Shown: positions 1 to 9,830, numbered from the stretch's first letter. The stretch is DNA of 64,000 nucleotides from Bacillus aquiflavi (GCF_019915265.1 NZ_CP082780.1:744001-808000); one strand, 5' to 3'. The notes: generated by a model from the sequence alone, not told the origin. Translations and numbers: made by a program.

Positions 1-416
1 TTAAAATGAAAGGATTGATGCTAGCTGATCAAAATGTCATTCGTCTTATGGATAAAAGCCTTGATAGCGGCGAGTCGAAAATAGTTTCAGCAGGGATAAA
101 AAAAGACGGGACATTATCAAAACGATCAAAAGTTGCTAATAGTGAACAGTTGAATCACTTAAGGCATTATGTTCGAAATAGTTATCTAAAAACAGGAAAT
201 GAGATTATGGCAGGAAAAATAGACATTTCCCCTTATAAACTGAAAAATAAAACTCCGTGTACTTTCTGTTCATTTAAAACAGTTTGTCACTTTGATCAAA
301 CGATTGAACAGAACGATTATCGGATATTAGTCCCGCAAAAAGATGAAGATATCATAGAGTTTATTAGAAGGGAGGTTGCTGAAAATGAACGAAATGAACA
401 TACCGCCGAAGCCTAG
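1..416 (+). CDS. addB: ATP-dependent helicase/deoxyribonuclease subunit AddB, C-terminal end (partial)
   Basis: Only the last ~137 codons are in the window; the reading frame is open from the left edge to a TAG at 414-416. AddB pairs with AddA to resect double-strand breaks and recognise Chi. The visible part ends with the cysteine cluster C-T-F-C-S-F-K-T-V-C (about nt 259-288), which matches the C-x2-C-x5-C part of the AddB 4Fe-4S 'iron staple' that holds the nuclease domain together; the fourth cysteine would lie far upstream, outside the window. The stop overlaps the start of addA (385), as expected for a translationally coupled addBA operon. Identity is from the cysteine motif and the neighbour, with moderate-high certainty. 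Confidence 0.88.
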   Translation, partial: KMKGLMLADQNVIRLMDKSLDSGESKIVSAGIKKDGTLSKRSKVANSEQLNHLRHYVRNSYLKTGNEIMAGKIDISPYKLKNKTPCTFCSFKTVCHFDQTIEQNDYRILVPQKDEDIIEFIRREVAENERNEHTAEA

Positions 417-1639
417 TAATGTAACGTGGACAGATGAGCAATGGAAGGCGATTACCGCACAAGGTCGGGACATTCTCGTTGCTGCTGCTGCCGGATCTGG
501 GAAAACGGCTGTCCTCGTCGAAAGAATTATTCGTAAAATAACTGCAACTGAAGAGCCGCTTGACGTAGATCAATTATTAGTCGTTACTTTTACAAACGCA
601 GCCGCTGCAGAAATGAGGCATCGCATCGGAGAAGCTTTAGAAAAAGAGATTAATCATCATCCAAATTCATATCATTTACGAAAACAATTAGGCTTATTAA
701 ACCGAGCGTCTATTTCTACTGTGCACTCCTTTTGTTTAGAGGTTATTAGAAAATATTATTATTTAATAGATATTGATCCTGGGTTTCGGATTGCTGATGA
801 GACGGAGGGGCAGCTATTAATAGACGAAGTAATAAATGAGTTATTTGAAGAGCAATATGGAAAAAAAGATAATGAAGCTTTTTTTGCGCTTGTAGAAACG
901 TTTACTAATGACAGAAGTGATGAAGCAATGCAAAAAATAGTGACTGAATTGTACGAGTTTGCTAGGGCAAATCCAAACCCAGAGCAATGGCTTCATTCAA
1001 TTGTTGAGATGTATAATGTCGATTCATCCACATCTATTAATGATTTACCTTTTATCGATACACTCTTATATCAAATTGATCTTCAACTAAAAGGTGCTTA
1101 TCGTCTTTTAAAGGAAGCATACGAATTAACGAAACTTCCCGGCGGACCAGCACCAAGAGCTGAAACGTATTTAAGTGATCTGCAATTAGTAGAACATTTA
1201 ATAAATGCTCACAATGATTCATGGGAGACCCTTTATAACGGAATGCAAACATTAGCTTTTTCTCGTGCAAAGGCATGTCGCGGTGAGGATTATGATCAAA
1301 CTCTTGTTGCTCGGGCACAGCAATTTCGTGATCAGGCTAAAAAAATTTTAACTGATTTACAAAGTGATTTATTTTCTCGAAAGCCTAGCAGCTTTATCCA
1401 AGATATGAGGGAAATGAGCGGTCATATCCAAACGCTTGTTAATCTTGTAAAAACATTTTCGATTCGTTTTAATAGTGTCAAAAAATCAAAAGGTTTAGCT
1501 GACTTTTCGGACTTGGAACATTATTCTTTAGAAATTTTAACCGCAAACCAATTAGAAGATGGAACACGCCAACCTTCAGAAGCAGCACTTTTCTATCAAA
1601 AGCAATTTAAAGAAGTTCTTGTTGATGAGTATCAGGACA
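385..1639 (+). CDS. addA: AddA helicase-nuclease subunit, 5' exon (gene split by a group II intron)
   Basis: First exon of addA. It encodes residues 1-418 plus the first base of codon 419. I chose ATG 385 because GGGAGG lies 9 nt upstream; a TTG at 376 is also in frame. The Walker A motif AAGSGKT is at residues 35-41, followed by UvrD/Rep-type helicase sequence. The exon ends just after VDEYQD (residues 413-418), the Walker B / motif II of superfamily 1 helicases. The frame then runs into TAA at 1654, inside the intron. Joining nt 1639 to 2345 gives codon ACG and the continuous reading VDEYQDTNMVQ, as in AddA homologues. Exons 1 and 2 total 3744 nt, or 1247 residues, close to the ~1230 usual for AddA. 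Function therefore depends on splicing. Confidence 0.93.
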
Positions 1640-2344
1640 GTGCGACACGTTGCTAACTGAAAAGGTTAGCCACTAGCGAATTGCTAGGAGAACTGAAAAT
1701 CCGATGAGTCGAATGAAGGGGTAACGCCCTGAAAGGCTCGCCTAATCCTCCGAATAGCATTCACCAGTGCAAAGCTGTTGAATGTTATAAGCTCGGTGAA
1801 GTCGGTTGAAGGCTATCCTAACGTCAAGTCGAGGAAAGCTCTCTGGAGGCAGGGGGTATAGCTGATAGACCGGGGCTCTATAAGATACCTATGGTGAGAG
1901 GGAAGACGAAATTCCGAATGTACGGCTCTTTAGGTACGGCTATTCGAAAAGGATAGTTCCTATTTGTAAAGTTAGTGAGGTAGAGTAAAAATTGTCTTTA
2001 TGAAATACCTTATGGCGTTACAGGCGTCATCAAGCTAACAGGGCTAGAGGAATCACCTGTCGGTATGGATGAACAGATAGGATTTTTGGAACGTGGTAAG
2101 CCGATAACGCGGAGGGCTTTGCAGCTAATGAAGCGGTGATAAGGAAACAGTCATTGATAACTTATCTTTATATCGGTGAAGGTGGTGGCACAGTACCGTT
2201 GAAGCTGTAATAATACACAGTGGAGGGATAGCCACTAGTCAACTCGATGGCAGTTGATGGGGTGCCGTATGAGGTGAAAGTCTCACGTACGGTACTAAGC
2301 GGGGGAAAAGAGAGCGATCACTTCAAACTCTTACCTATCGCTAC
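1640..2344 (+). mobile_element. ORF-less group II intron inserted in addA motif II
   Basis: A 705-nt intron. It begins GTGCGAC (the group II 5' consensus is GUGYG) and ends CTAC (consensus AY). Domain V is a 34-nt hairpin at 2262-2295 whose sequence matches the usual bacterial form (CCGTATGAGGTGAAAG..., ACGTACGG) except for one swapped base pair. Domain VI follows, with a candidate branch-point A at 2337, eight nt from the 3' end. A candidate EBS1 (TGTCTT, 1993-1998) can pair with the last six exon bases AGGACA, with one G-U pair. A candidate EBS2 (GATAC, 1884-1888) can pair with GTATC just upstream. No open reading frame for a reverse transcriptase/maturase exists, so splicing would need a maturase in trans or RNA-only activity. 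Removal restores the addA frame exactly. Confidence 0.93.
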
Positions 2345-4833
2345 CGAATATGGTTCAAGAAGCAATTATTCAGCTTGTAACAAATAACAATTTGTTTATG
2401 GTTGGCGATGTTAAACAATCAATCTATCGCTTCCGCCTTGCGGAGCCAAATCTATTTTTAGGAAAATATAATCGCTTTACTGTTACGTTAGATCAATCGG
2501 GGCTAAAAATTGACTTAGCAAAGAACTTTCGAAGTCGTAAAGAAGTACTTGATGGAACGAACTACTTATTTAAACAAGTAATGGGCGAAAGCGTTGGTGA
2601 AATTGATTACAATGAAGCGGCTGAACTAAAGGTTGGGGCTTCGTATCCAGAAGATGAAAAATATCCAATAGAATGGATGTTAATTGATCAACAAATGACA
2701 GGACAAACAAAAGAAACAGGGGAAAATCCAGCAGAGTTTGATCAAGTTGATTTAGAACAGTCTCAACTAGAAGCGAGGTTAATGGCACAAAAGATTAAAG
2801 GGCTCATTAACGAGCGAAAATTAATCTATCATTCAAAAACGAAAACAAAAAAACCTGTTACGTATAGAGATATTGTCATTTTGCTTCGGTCAATGTCATG
2901 GGCACCAGAAATGATCGAGGAATTTAAACAGCAAGGAATACCGGTATATGCGAATTTATCCACAGGCTACTTTGAAGCAACTGAAGTAGAAGTCATGATT
3001 TCTTTACTAAAGGTTATTGATAACCCGATACAGGATATTCCCCTAGCATCTGTTTTAAGATCGCCGATCGTTAATCTTGACGAGGAAGAGATGGCGAAAA
3101 TTAGGATTCATCATAAACAAGGTTCATTTTATGAATGTTTGTCTCACTTTTGTAGTCAGCCATCAACAGCTAATGATGAGGAAATTCACCATAAAGTTGT
3201 TACTTTTTATGAACAGCTTCAACAATGGCGAACGAAGGCAAGACAAGGAGCACTCTCAGAACTCATTTGGCAGCTGTATCGTGACACAAGATTTTATGAT
3301 TACGTTGGCGGTATGCCTGGAGGAAAACAACGGCAAGCTAACTTGAGAGCGCTTTACGATCGAGCTAGACAGTATGAAGAAACATCATTTAGAGGGTTAT
3401 TCCGCTTTTTGCGATTTATTGAAAGGATGAGGGATAGAGGGGATGATTTAGGAACCGCTCGTTCATTGGGAGAACAAGAAGATGTTGTTCGAATTATGAC
3501 AATTCATAGCAGTAAAGGTCTTGAGTTTCCAGTCGTGTTTGTTGCTGGACTGGGACGAAATTTTAATTTAATGGATCTCCGTAAAGCGTATTTACTTGAT
3601 AAAAAATATGGAATTGCCACGAAATATGTGAACGCAGTTAAAAGAATTACGTATCCGTCCTTACCTCAGCTCGCTTTTAAATGGAAAAAAAGTCTTGAAA
3701 TGATTGCGGAGGAAATGCGTGTTTTATATGTTGCGTTGACAAGGGCAAAAGAAAAACTATATTTAATTAGTACGGTAAAAAGTTTAGAGAAAGAATTAGA
3801 ACATTGGATCAATGCTACAAACAATCCAAACTGGTTATTAGATGAATTTAGTCGTGCGAAGGCAACATCATACTTAGATTGGATTGGGCCAGCACTGATT
3901 CGCCATCAAGATTGTAAAGAACTTTATGAACGAGATGATTCACTTCTTCCGAAAGAAATAGTAGAACACCCATCCTGTTGGAAATTTAACATCGTAAAAA
4001 GTGAACAACTAAGTATGACTGAGGTTGATGAATCGCATCAAGAAGAAGAACTACTCGTTAAGTTGAGAAATGGACAAAATATTCCAATTACATCTTCCTA
4101 TGCTGACACAGTTCATAAACAACTTTCTTGGAAGTATGTTTATCAAGATGCAACAGTCCATCGAGCAAAGCAGTCAGTTTCCGAGGTAAAACGGCAACAT
4201 GAAATAACAGCTGAAGAAAGCGGTACTGATTATATTAGAAAAATTAGAAAACCAATGTTTAATCGACCGCGCTTTATGCAGCAAAAATCGTTAACACCAG
4301 CTGAACGAGGAACAGCAATGCACGCCGTTATGCAACATATTGATCTTAGTCAGCCAGTTACTGAATTGAGTGTTACGATGCTTGTAGAAGATATGGTTCA
4401 AAAAGAACTACTAACAGGAGAACAACAAGAAACGATTGCTCCCGAAACAATTGTGCAATTTTTTGAAACCGAGGTAGGAAAAAGACTTTTAAAAAATTGG
4501 CAGAGTGTACGGAGAGAAGTCCCTTTTAGTTTATCCATTCCAGCAAGTACCGCTTATGCAAATTGGAACGATGAAGATGAACCTGTTTTAATTCAAGGAG
4601 TGATTGATTGTTTATTTGAGGATCAGAATGGGCTCATCCTTCTCGACTATAAGACAGATAATATTACCGAACGATATAAAAGGGGCTTTTCAGAAGCAAA
4701 GCCGATTTTAGAAGCACAATATCGTGTGCAAATCGATCTATATACAAAAGCGGTTGAACAAATTTTGAAAAGACCCGTGTTAGAAAGGTATTTATATTTT
4801 TTTGATGGAGCAAATTTATTGCAACTTAAATAG
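2345..4833 (+). CDS. addA: AddA helicase-nuclease subunit, 3' exon
   Basis: Second exon, giving residues 419-1247 after splicing. It carries the rest of the UvrD-like helicase core: VGDVKQSIYRFR (motif III region), LAKNFRS (motif IV region), MTIHSSKGLEFPVVF (motif V) and VLYVALTRAKEKL (motif VI). At the C-terminus is the RecB-family nuclease domain, with GVIDCLF and LLDYKTD (D...D-Y-K, PD-(D/E)XK type) about 65-75 residues before the end. All helicase and nuclease motifs look intact. If the intron is not removed, the first usable start here is ATG 2350, but no ribosome-binding site precedes it, so an independent product is unlikely. The gene ends in TAG and is followed by a strong terminator. 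B. subtilis has sbcD-sbcC after addA; here gerPF follows directly. Confidence 0.93.
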
Positions 4834-4855
4834 TCTTTGCATAGATTGTAAAAGA

Positions 4856-4886
4856 GAAGACTTATGATTATAAATCATAAGTCTTC
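4856..4886. terminator. Bidirectional terminator between addA and gerPF
   Basis: A perfect 14-bp stem (GAAGACTTATGATT / AATCATAAGTCTTC) with a 3-nt loop, flanked by CCTTTCATTATTTTT on one side and AAAAGA on the other. It can end addBA transcription rightward and gerP transcription leftward. Confidence 0.85.
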
Positions 4887-4973
4887 CTTTCATTATTTTT
4901 ATTAAGCTTCTAAAAATAGCAGAAGGAATTGCAGGGCAACTAACGATCAATGAATCCCACTGTTTCACGGATG

Positions 4974-5192
4974 CTAATTGTTTCCAACTGTTGGCTGATC
5001 AATAACATTCCAGTCTAGGATATTTGTGGAACTTACTCCATTATTCGTAATGATAAACCCACCTGTATTTAATGAACCTGAACCTGTGTGGGACTTTGTA
5101 CTTCCTTTTGGTGATAAGATGAGGGCATCGCCAAATTGAACGACACCTCCGCCGACATTTACAATTTGAACTGGACCTATTATAGCAGGCAT
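4974..5192 (-). CDS. gerPF: Spore germination protein GerPF
   Basis: A 72-residue protein, the last gene of the six-gene gerP operon. GerP proteins sit in the spore coat and help small germinants reach the inner-membrane receptors. The N-terminus MPAIIGPVQIVNVGGG followed by VQFGD and SLNTGGF is the GerPA/GerPF signature; its paralogue GerPA at the other end of the operon has the same plan. I chose the ATG at 5192 over one 9 nt upstream because AAAGGA then has proper spacing and GerPF proteins begin MPAI. Complete and normal in length. Confidence 0.92.
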   Translation of the reverse strand: MPAIIGPVQIVNVGGGVVQFGDALILSPKGSTKSHTGSGSLNTGGFIITNNGVSSTNILDWNVIDQPTVGNN

Positions 5193-5277
5193 AGAAAACA
5201 TCCTTTTCGATTTACTCCACCGTTAACCGTTGATTATAAGATATGTTATGCGTGATGTTTTCCTTTTGTTAATAAAG

Positions 5278-5643
5278 TTATATCATTTGACGTATATGTT
5301 TAATTCGTGTTTCCATCGAAGCATGTCGGGTATTGCCAACATGAAAGACTGATGCAGCTGTTAAACCAAGAATGTTAATATTACCAATTTTTATGAGGGG
5401 ATTTTCATTATGAAAGGTTGTGTGAACTGGTTCATCAATAATTGGAAGAACTAATGGTTCAAAAAAAACCGAGTACCAGCTAAAAAATCCTTCTTTTCCA
5501 TTGTATATGGGATACGTCCTTTGTACAGCAAGTGCTTTAGATGTCCCTTTAATATGTGTCGAGTCACCTAATTGCAAAACTCCTGAGAAGGTAATAAGGT
5601 TTATATGAATATGACCTACCTTTGAAACACGATGTGAAAGCAT
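5278..5643 (-). CDS. gerPE: Spore germination protein GerPE
   Basis: A 121-residue protein beginning MLSHRVSKVGHIHIN, with VLQLGDS and SVFHVGN segments that echo the short beta-rich repeats of other GerP proteins. GerPE is a coat component needed for normal permeability of the coat to germinants. It starts 1 nt after the gerPD stop, so translation is probably coupled. Length matches the family (about 120 residues). No signal peptide or membrane segment is seen, consistent with synthesis in the mother cell and assembly onto the forespore. Confidence 0.9.
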   Translation of the reverse strand: MLSHRVSKVGHIHINLITFSGVLQLGDSTHIKGTSKALAVQRTYPIYNGKEGFFSWYSVFFEPLVLPIIDEPVHTTFHNENPLIKIGNINILGLTAASVFHVGNTRHASMETRIKHIRQMI

Positions 5644-5644
5644 A

Positions 5645-5824
5645 TTAACCTTGTGGAGGCAATGGAACTAATGGGCCGATAATTAATGATTCTGGGGGTG
5701 TATCAAAGGTTGAGGCTAGTTGAATCGTTTCTGAATCTCCAATTAAAAATAGTGATGAACTGGATACGCTAAGAATATGAATGTCCCCTACACATAACTC
5801 GCGATTAATGATTTGCAGTTCCAT
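5645..5824 (-). CDS. gerPD: Spore germination protein GerPD
   Basis: A 59-residue ORF starting at ATG 5824 and ending at TAA 5645-5647. The translation begins MELQIINRELCVGDIHILSV and ends VPLPPQG. It has the family's typical length, the gerPD position between gerPC and gerPE, and the 'vGDIhIl..sss..liGD' pattern of GerPD. The start overlaps the end of gerPC by 20 nt, and the stop lies 1 nt before gerPE. GerPD is described in other bacilli as important for localising further GerP proteins in the coat. Identification rests on position and pattern, with good certainty. Confidence 0.87.
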   Translation of the reverse strand: MELQIINRELCVGDIHILSVSSSSLFLIGDSETIQLASTFDTPPESLIIGPLVPLPPQG

Positions 5825-6431
5825 TATCCTCTTCTCCTTTCTGATCTTTTGGGAGCCTGCTTAAAAAGGCAAACACAGCTGTATGAATGTCATGTTTAAC
5901 TTTGCCTATTGTAGCTTCTTTCACTTTTTCATGTTTATCTTTAGATCTTAGCTCGGAATTTTGTTCACTTAAATAATGATTAATACGTGCAGGCAGTTGT
6001 TTTCTTATATCTTGTTTAATAAATTCAATGTATGATTCATCAAGATTTAAACCCAATTGTTTTTCTGTATCATTAATAACTGCTGGTAAATCGATTTCGA
6101 GATAGCTGAATAGCTCTTCCTCTAATTCTCTCATTAGTTTTATCGGTTTAGGACCTATAAATGGAGGTTCAGGCTGTTTAACAGAAAACTCGTCAATCCC
6201 TTGAAGATCGGCTGGATTAAGGCCTACATTTAATGTTCCCTCAAGTGATTCCACTTTTAATTGATCAAACTTGTATTCAATTGTCTCGACTTGAAGCGGC
6301 GGTTTCGTTTTTATTTCTTCAACATCATTTATAATGTGAGTAATCGTTTTTTCAAGCTTTTTTATTCGTTTTTCTTGTGCAGTTACATAAGAGTAAAGCC
6401 TTTGAACATATTGATAAACAGCTTCGCTCAT
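5805..6431 (-). CDS. gerPC: Spore germination protein GerPC
   Basis: A 208-residue protein, the largest in the operon. The N-terminal ~45 residues (from MSEAVYQYVQRLYSYVTAQE) are predicted coiled coil, with heptad-like KRIKKLEKTITHIINDVEEI. This is followed by a VETIEYKFDQLKVESLEGTLNVG segment typical of GerPC. Later charged segments (IDLPAVINDTEKQLGLNLDE, KDKHEKVKEATIG) are also characteristic. ATG 6431 is preceded by GAGGTGATTCG. It overlaps gerPD by 20 nt. It acts in the spore coat in germinant access. Confidence 0.92.
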   Translation of the reverse strand: MSEAVYQYVQRLYSYVTAQEKRIKKLEKTITHIINDVEEIKTKPPLQVETIEYKFDQLKVESLEGTLNVGLNPADLQGIDEFSVKQPEPPFIGPKPIKLMRELEEELFSYLEIDLPAVINDTEKQLGLNLDESYIEFIKQDIRKQLPARINHYLSEQNSELRSKDKHEKVKEATIGKVKHDIHTAVFAFLSRLPKDQKGEEDNGTANH

Positions 6432-6452
6432 CGAATCACCTCAAATGAAACA

Positions 6453-6674
6453 TTATTGCTGACAATGTCTTATAGGCGCCTGCAAAGGAACGAAAGGTAA
6501 ATACTCTGTATCCTGTTCAAGCTCAGGAGCAGGCCCAGTAAATCCACCAGTATTATATAAATGTGAAGAAGGTTTAATGACTCCTGCACTGCCGATTTGT
6601 AACACTGATGAATTTGTTAAACTTTCAATTTTAATCATCTGAATATGGATGGACTGTTGAATGTAGAAATTCAA
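6453..6674 (-). CDS. gerPB: Spore germination protein GerPB (TTG start)
   Basis: A 73-residue protein reading MNFYIQQSIHIQMIKIESLT... with SSVLQIGSAGVI and LYNTGGF, the GerPB signature. The frame could be opened at GTG 6683, but TTG 6674 gives the canonical MNFYI start and lies about 6 nt after AGGTGA, so I chose it. A rare start codon in the second gene of the operon may limit GerPB relative to GerPA. Between gerPA and gerPC it is closely spaced (24 and 21 nt). Confidence 0.88.
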   Translation of the reverse strand: MNFYIQQSIHIQMIKIESLTNSSVLQIGSAGVIKPSSHLYNTGGFTGPAPELEQDTEYLPFVPLQAPIRHCQQ

Positions 6675-6698
6675 TTGAATCACCTGCTTAGGTGGTAA

Positions 6699-6920
6699 TT
6701 ATAAATTTAAGATACTCGGTTGATCGAGGGTATCCTGATCGATTGCATTTGTTGCATTTTGTTTATTAATAATTTCCAAACTTTCTCCTGTATTAAAGGA
6801 ACCAGCACCAGCGAAAGTTTTCGCACTTGAAACTGGCATAATTTTATATACGTCACCAATATTGAAAACACCGCTGCTTCCGACTGAAATAACTTGAACA
6901 GCTCCGACAATTGCTGGCAT
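6699..6920 (-). CDS. gerPA: Spore germination protein GerPA
   Basis: First gene of the operon, 73 residues. MPAIVGAVQVISVGSSGVFN opens the protein and GSFNTGE follows near residue 40. This is the GerPA/GerPF fold, a small beta-rich coat protein. I chose ATG 6920 (AAGGG about 8 nt upstream) rather than GTG 6929, since the family begins MPAI. A sigma-K-type promoter lies ~84 nt upstream at 7004-7030. Complete. Confidence 0.92.
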   Translation of the reverse strand: MPAIVGAVQVISVGSSGVFNIGDVYKIMPVSSAKTFAGAGSFNTGESLEIINKQNATNAIDQDTLDQPSILNL

Positions 6921-7003
6921 TTCTAACACCCTTTTAAAATTTTATCCTCATCTCAAACTTAAACAATCACCTGTCCTTAAAGTCAGCTTCTTTCATTCTT
7001 TTA

Positions 7004-7030
7004 TATCTTATGTTTACGTGTTAAGAATGT
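7004..7030 (-). promoter_or_regulatory. Sigma-K-type promoter for the gerP operon
   Basis: On the minus strand CATAAGATA (7012 down to 7004) fits the sigma-K -10 consensus CATANNNTA. An AC dinucleotide (7030-7029) lies 16 nt upstream of it, matching the sparse -35 (AC). Mother-cell expression by sigma-K is the known regulation of gerP. This is sequence-pattern evidence only. Confidence 0.6.
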
Positions 7031-7200
7031 GATACAAACGCCCAATATTGCAGTAATAAAATTGATTAAAAATTAATAAATTTGAGAATTTATACATAAT
7101 AAATAAAATTCGACATATATCGCTATTTTAAGTAAAGAACAAATATGATAATATATTTTATATTCGTAATATTCTAATATACTTTTTAGGGGTGGGAGCT

Positions 7201-8793
7201 ATGAACGTACCATTAGTATTAACTGAATTTTTAGACAGGGCAGTAGCTTTATATGGGACAAAAACTGCAATATTTTGTGATGACAGAGCTTTTACGTATA
7301 ATGATTTAAATGAAAGAGTGAATAGGTTATCTCATGGATTAAAAAGTTTAGGGATAAAAAAAGGAGATAAGGTTGCATATTTATCCCCTAACACTGTCGA
7401 AATGCTGGAAGGATTTTATGGTGTTTTTCAGCTTGGAGCCATTATGGTCTCTTTAAATATTCGCTTAAAACCCGATGATTATTTATTTATTTTAAATCAC
7501 AGTGAATCGAAAGTTTTATTTGTTGATCAAGATCTGTATCATCTTATCATACCAATTAAAGATAAGTTATCTACAGTCGAAACAATTATTGTTCATTATA
7601 AAGATAGTGAAACAGATGAAATTTGCTACGATGAATGGCTAAGTAAGCAACCAAATACAGCTTTTGAAAGAGAAATTTTAGATGAAAATGATATTTGCAG
7701 TCTTTTATATACGAGCGGCACAACCGGAAATCCAAAAGGGGTAATGCTTTCGCATCGAAATAATTATTTGCATGCAATGAGTGCGATGCATCATATCCGT
7801 GTTTCTGATCAAGATACTTTATTGCATGTTTTACCAATGTTCCATGTAAATGGGTGGGGATCGCCATTTTATTATACAGCAAATGGGGCAACGCAAATTT
7901 GTTTACGAAAAGCAGCTCCAGAGAGTATTTTTAAAGCATTACAGGAGCATCGAGTATCAGTTATGCATATGGCACCGACTGTATTAAACGCACTGCTTCA
8001 ATATTATGATCAGCATAAAATAACAGTTGAGCAAAATGTAAGGGTTGTCATTGCAGGTTCAGCGCCACCTCCAGCATTTATTAGTCGAGTCGAGAAGGAA
8101 TTAGGGTGGGAATTTATTCAAGTGTATGGAATGACTGAGTCTTCACCATTAAGTACTGTATCTACAGTTCGCTCTCATTTAGAGCACTTGCCAGAAAAAG
8201 AAAAGCTCAGTATGAAGGCGAAAGCCGGTCATGCAATGATTGGATGTCAAGTGAAAGTTGTCAATGAACATGGCGAGGAAGTTGCACATAACGGTAAAGA
8301 GATTGGGGAAATTATTGTTAGAAGCAATGGGATTATGGAAGGTTATTGGAAAAATCCAGAGGCAACAATGGAAGCGATTCGAAACGGTTGGCTTTATACA
8401 GGTGATATGGGTACTATTGATGAAAATGGATCAATCGACATTGTCGATCGTAAAAAGGATGTCATTATTAGTGGTGGGGAAAATATTTCTTCGATTGAAG
8501 TTGAAGGAGTGTTATATGATCATCCTGCAGTATTAGAGGCAGCAGTGATAGCGGTTCCACATGAAAAGTGGGGAGAAACTCCTCATGCATTTGTAGTAAC
8601 GAGACAAGGACACACATTAACAGCGGAGGAATTAATTGCTTTTTCAAGACAAAAATTAGCCCATTTTAAAGCGATTACAAGTGTAACGTTCGTTGAAGAA
8701 CTACCGAAAACTGCGTCTGGAAAAATCCAAAAAGTTCATTTACGCAATGATTATTGGAAAGAGCATAGTAAAGAAGGGAAATTTGTAAACTAA
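7201..8793 (+). CDS. Fatty-acyl-CoA synthetase (AMP-binding, ANL superfamily)
   Basis: A 530-residue adenylating enzyme that would join a fatty or related acid to CoA via an acyl-AMP. The ATP-binding loop LLYTSGTTGNPKGVMLSH (about residues 170-187) is the A3 motif. YGMTESSP (about 310) is A5, GWLYTGDMG (A7) and VDRKKDVIISGGENIS (A8 hinge) follow, and the catalytic lysine lies in LPKTASGKIQK near the C-terminus. The frame also opens at GTG 7192, but ATG 7201 sits properly behind AGGGGTGG. It resembles Bacillus acyl-CoA synthetases of the medium/long-chain type; the exact substrate cannot be told. It stands alone between gerP and an IS remnant. Confidence 0.9.
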   Translation: MNVPLVLTEFLDRAVALYGTKTAIFCDDRAFTYNDLNERVNRLSHGLKSLGIKKGDKVAYLSPNTVEMLEGFYGVFQLGAIMVSLNIRLKPDDYLFILNHSESKVLFVDQDLYHLIIPIKDKLSTVETIIVHYKDSETDEICYDEWLSKQPNTAFEREILDENDICSLLYTSGTTGNPKGVMLSHRNNYLHAMSAMHHIRVSDQDTLLHVLPMFHVNGWGSPFYYTANGATQICLRKAAPESIFKALQEHRVSVMHMAPTVLNALLQYYDQHKITVEQNVRVVIAGSAPPPAFISRVEKELGWEFIQVYGMTESSPLSTVSTVRSHLEHLPEKEKLSMKAKAGHAMIGCQVKVVNEHGEEVAHNGKEIGEIIVRSNGIMEGYWKNPEATMEAIRNGWLYTGDMGTIDENGSIDIVDRKKDVIISGGENISSIEVEGVLYDHPAVLEAAVIAVPHEKWGETPHAFVVTRQGHTLTAEELIAFSRQKLAHFKAITSVTFVEELPKTASGKIQKVHLRNDYWKEHSKEGKFVN

Positions 8794-8918
8794 CAATCTC
8801 AATAGGATACAAAGATTATTGTTTTTAAGAACGAATATAAAAAACGTTAATACCCCTATAAAATGGGGGGCACTGAAAAACTTGCGTTTTTTATATCATA
8901 ACGGTTTCCAAGATAAAA

Positions 8919-8960
8919 AGAAGGCACTTTCTGTTCAAAATAGAACAGAAAGTGCCTTCT
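8919..8960. terminator. Long hairpin at the transposase 3' side
   Basis: An 18-bp perfect stem (AGAAGGCACTTTCTGTTC and its complement) with a 6-nt loop. On the minus strand it follows the end of the transposase remnant and is flanked by a T-run (complement of 8914-8919), as for a Rho-independent terminator. It probably belonged to the IS element. Confidence 0.65.
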
Positions 8961-9696
8961 TTCTTTACCTATTTCTTACTCTCTTCGTTCATGAGCTTCA
9001 ATATTTGCTTGAGATTCACGGCAAATATCGTTATGGCTCCTTGAAATCCCCATGCCAAATAGACCCGCTGACGATGCTGTATCGTACCCGTGTCCATTTT
9101 TTAACTCACTATTTTCTGCTTCCTCTTGTAAGAATTCTTTTGGTGACTTTAGATTGTACCGTGCTTTTGTATGTGTGGCATCCACAATTAATGATGTTAC
9201 TTTTTATGATGCTCTTTTCCAGTGCGATTTCAACAGTTTCCCCAATTAACATATCTAATAGTCCGATATCTTTTAGACGCAGTCGACGAAATTTTGTCAG
9301 GGAACTTAGATCGATAACGTCATCTTCTGGTGCCATATGTAAGAAGGATTTAAAGGACCTATCGTATTTCAAACGCTCTACTAAATCAACGCCTGATACA
9401 TCACGAATCGCCTTTCATAATCAATACTTGAACATCTGGATAGAAGGAATTTCAATTCGACCATTATCCAATTTTCGTTTTTAGCTCTTCTCATATAAAC
9501 GAAAAATCGCCAAATTCATTCATTTGACGAAGCCTGTTATCTTTTTGGCATGAGGAGATCACAAATTGCCATATATGGACTTCAATTGAGCGTTTCTTAG
9601 GTTGAAATTATGGAGAGCACCACCTGCATTTACTTTATTTTAGTAGACAGGAAAAAGGACATTTTTTAGAGAAAAGATATATTTTTAATGACACTA

Positions 9697-9817
9697 GTTG
9701 ATTGGAGTGGAAGGCGGCGACTCCTGCGGGAAAGCGAGACAGACGAGACCCCGCACGAAGCGAAGGAGGAGGCTCGTCGCTCGCCCGCGGAAAGCGTCGC
9801 CCTAAACGGAAATCAAC
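9697..9817. repeat. GC-rich Bacillaceae-type interspersed palindromic repeat
   Basis: A 121-bp block of markedly higher GC than its surroundings, with complementary ends (GTTGATTGGAGTGG... / ...CGGAAATCAAC) and inner complementary blocks GGCGGCGAC / GTCGCC. It has the look of the multi-copy 'GGAGTGGAAGGCGGCGACTC...CCCGCGGAAAGCG' repeats I know from many Bacillaceae genomes, whose role is not established. It lies inside the IS remnant, so it was inserted there or captured. Confidence 0.65.
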
Positions 9818-9830
9818 GGGTTCCAAAAAG

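Noticed and set aside
8819-9484. 221-codon plus-strand ORF across the IS remnant
   Set aside because: Antisense to transposase fragments that are clearly readable on the minus strand.
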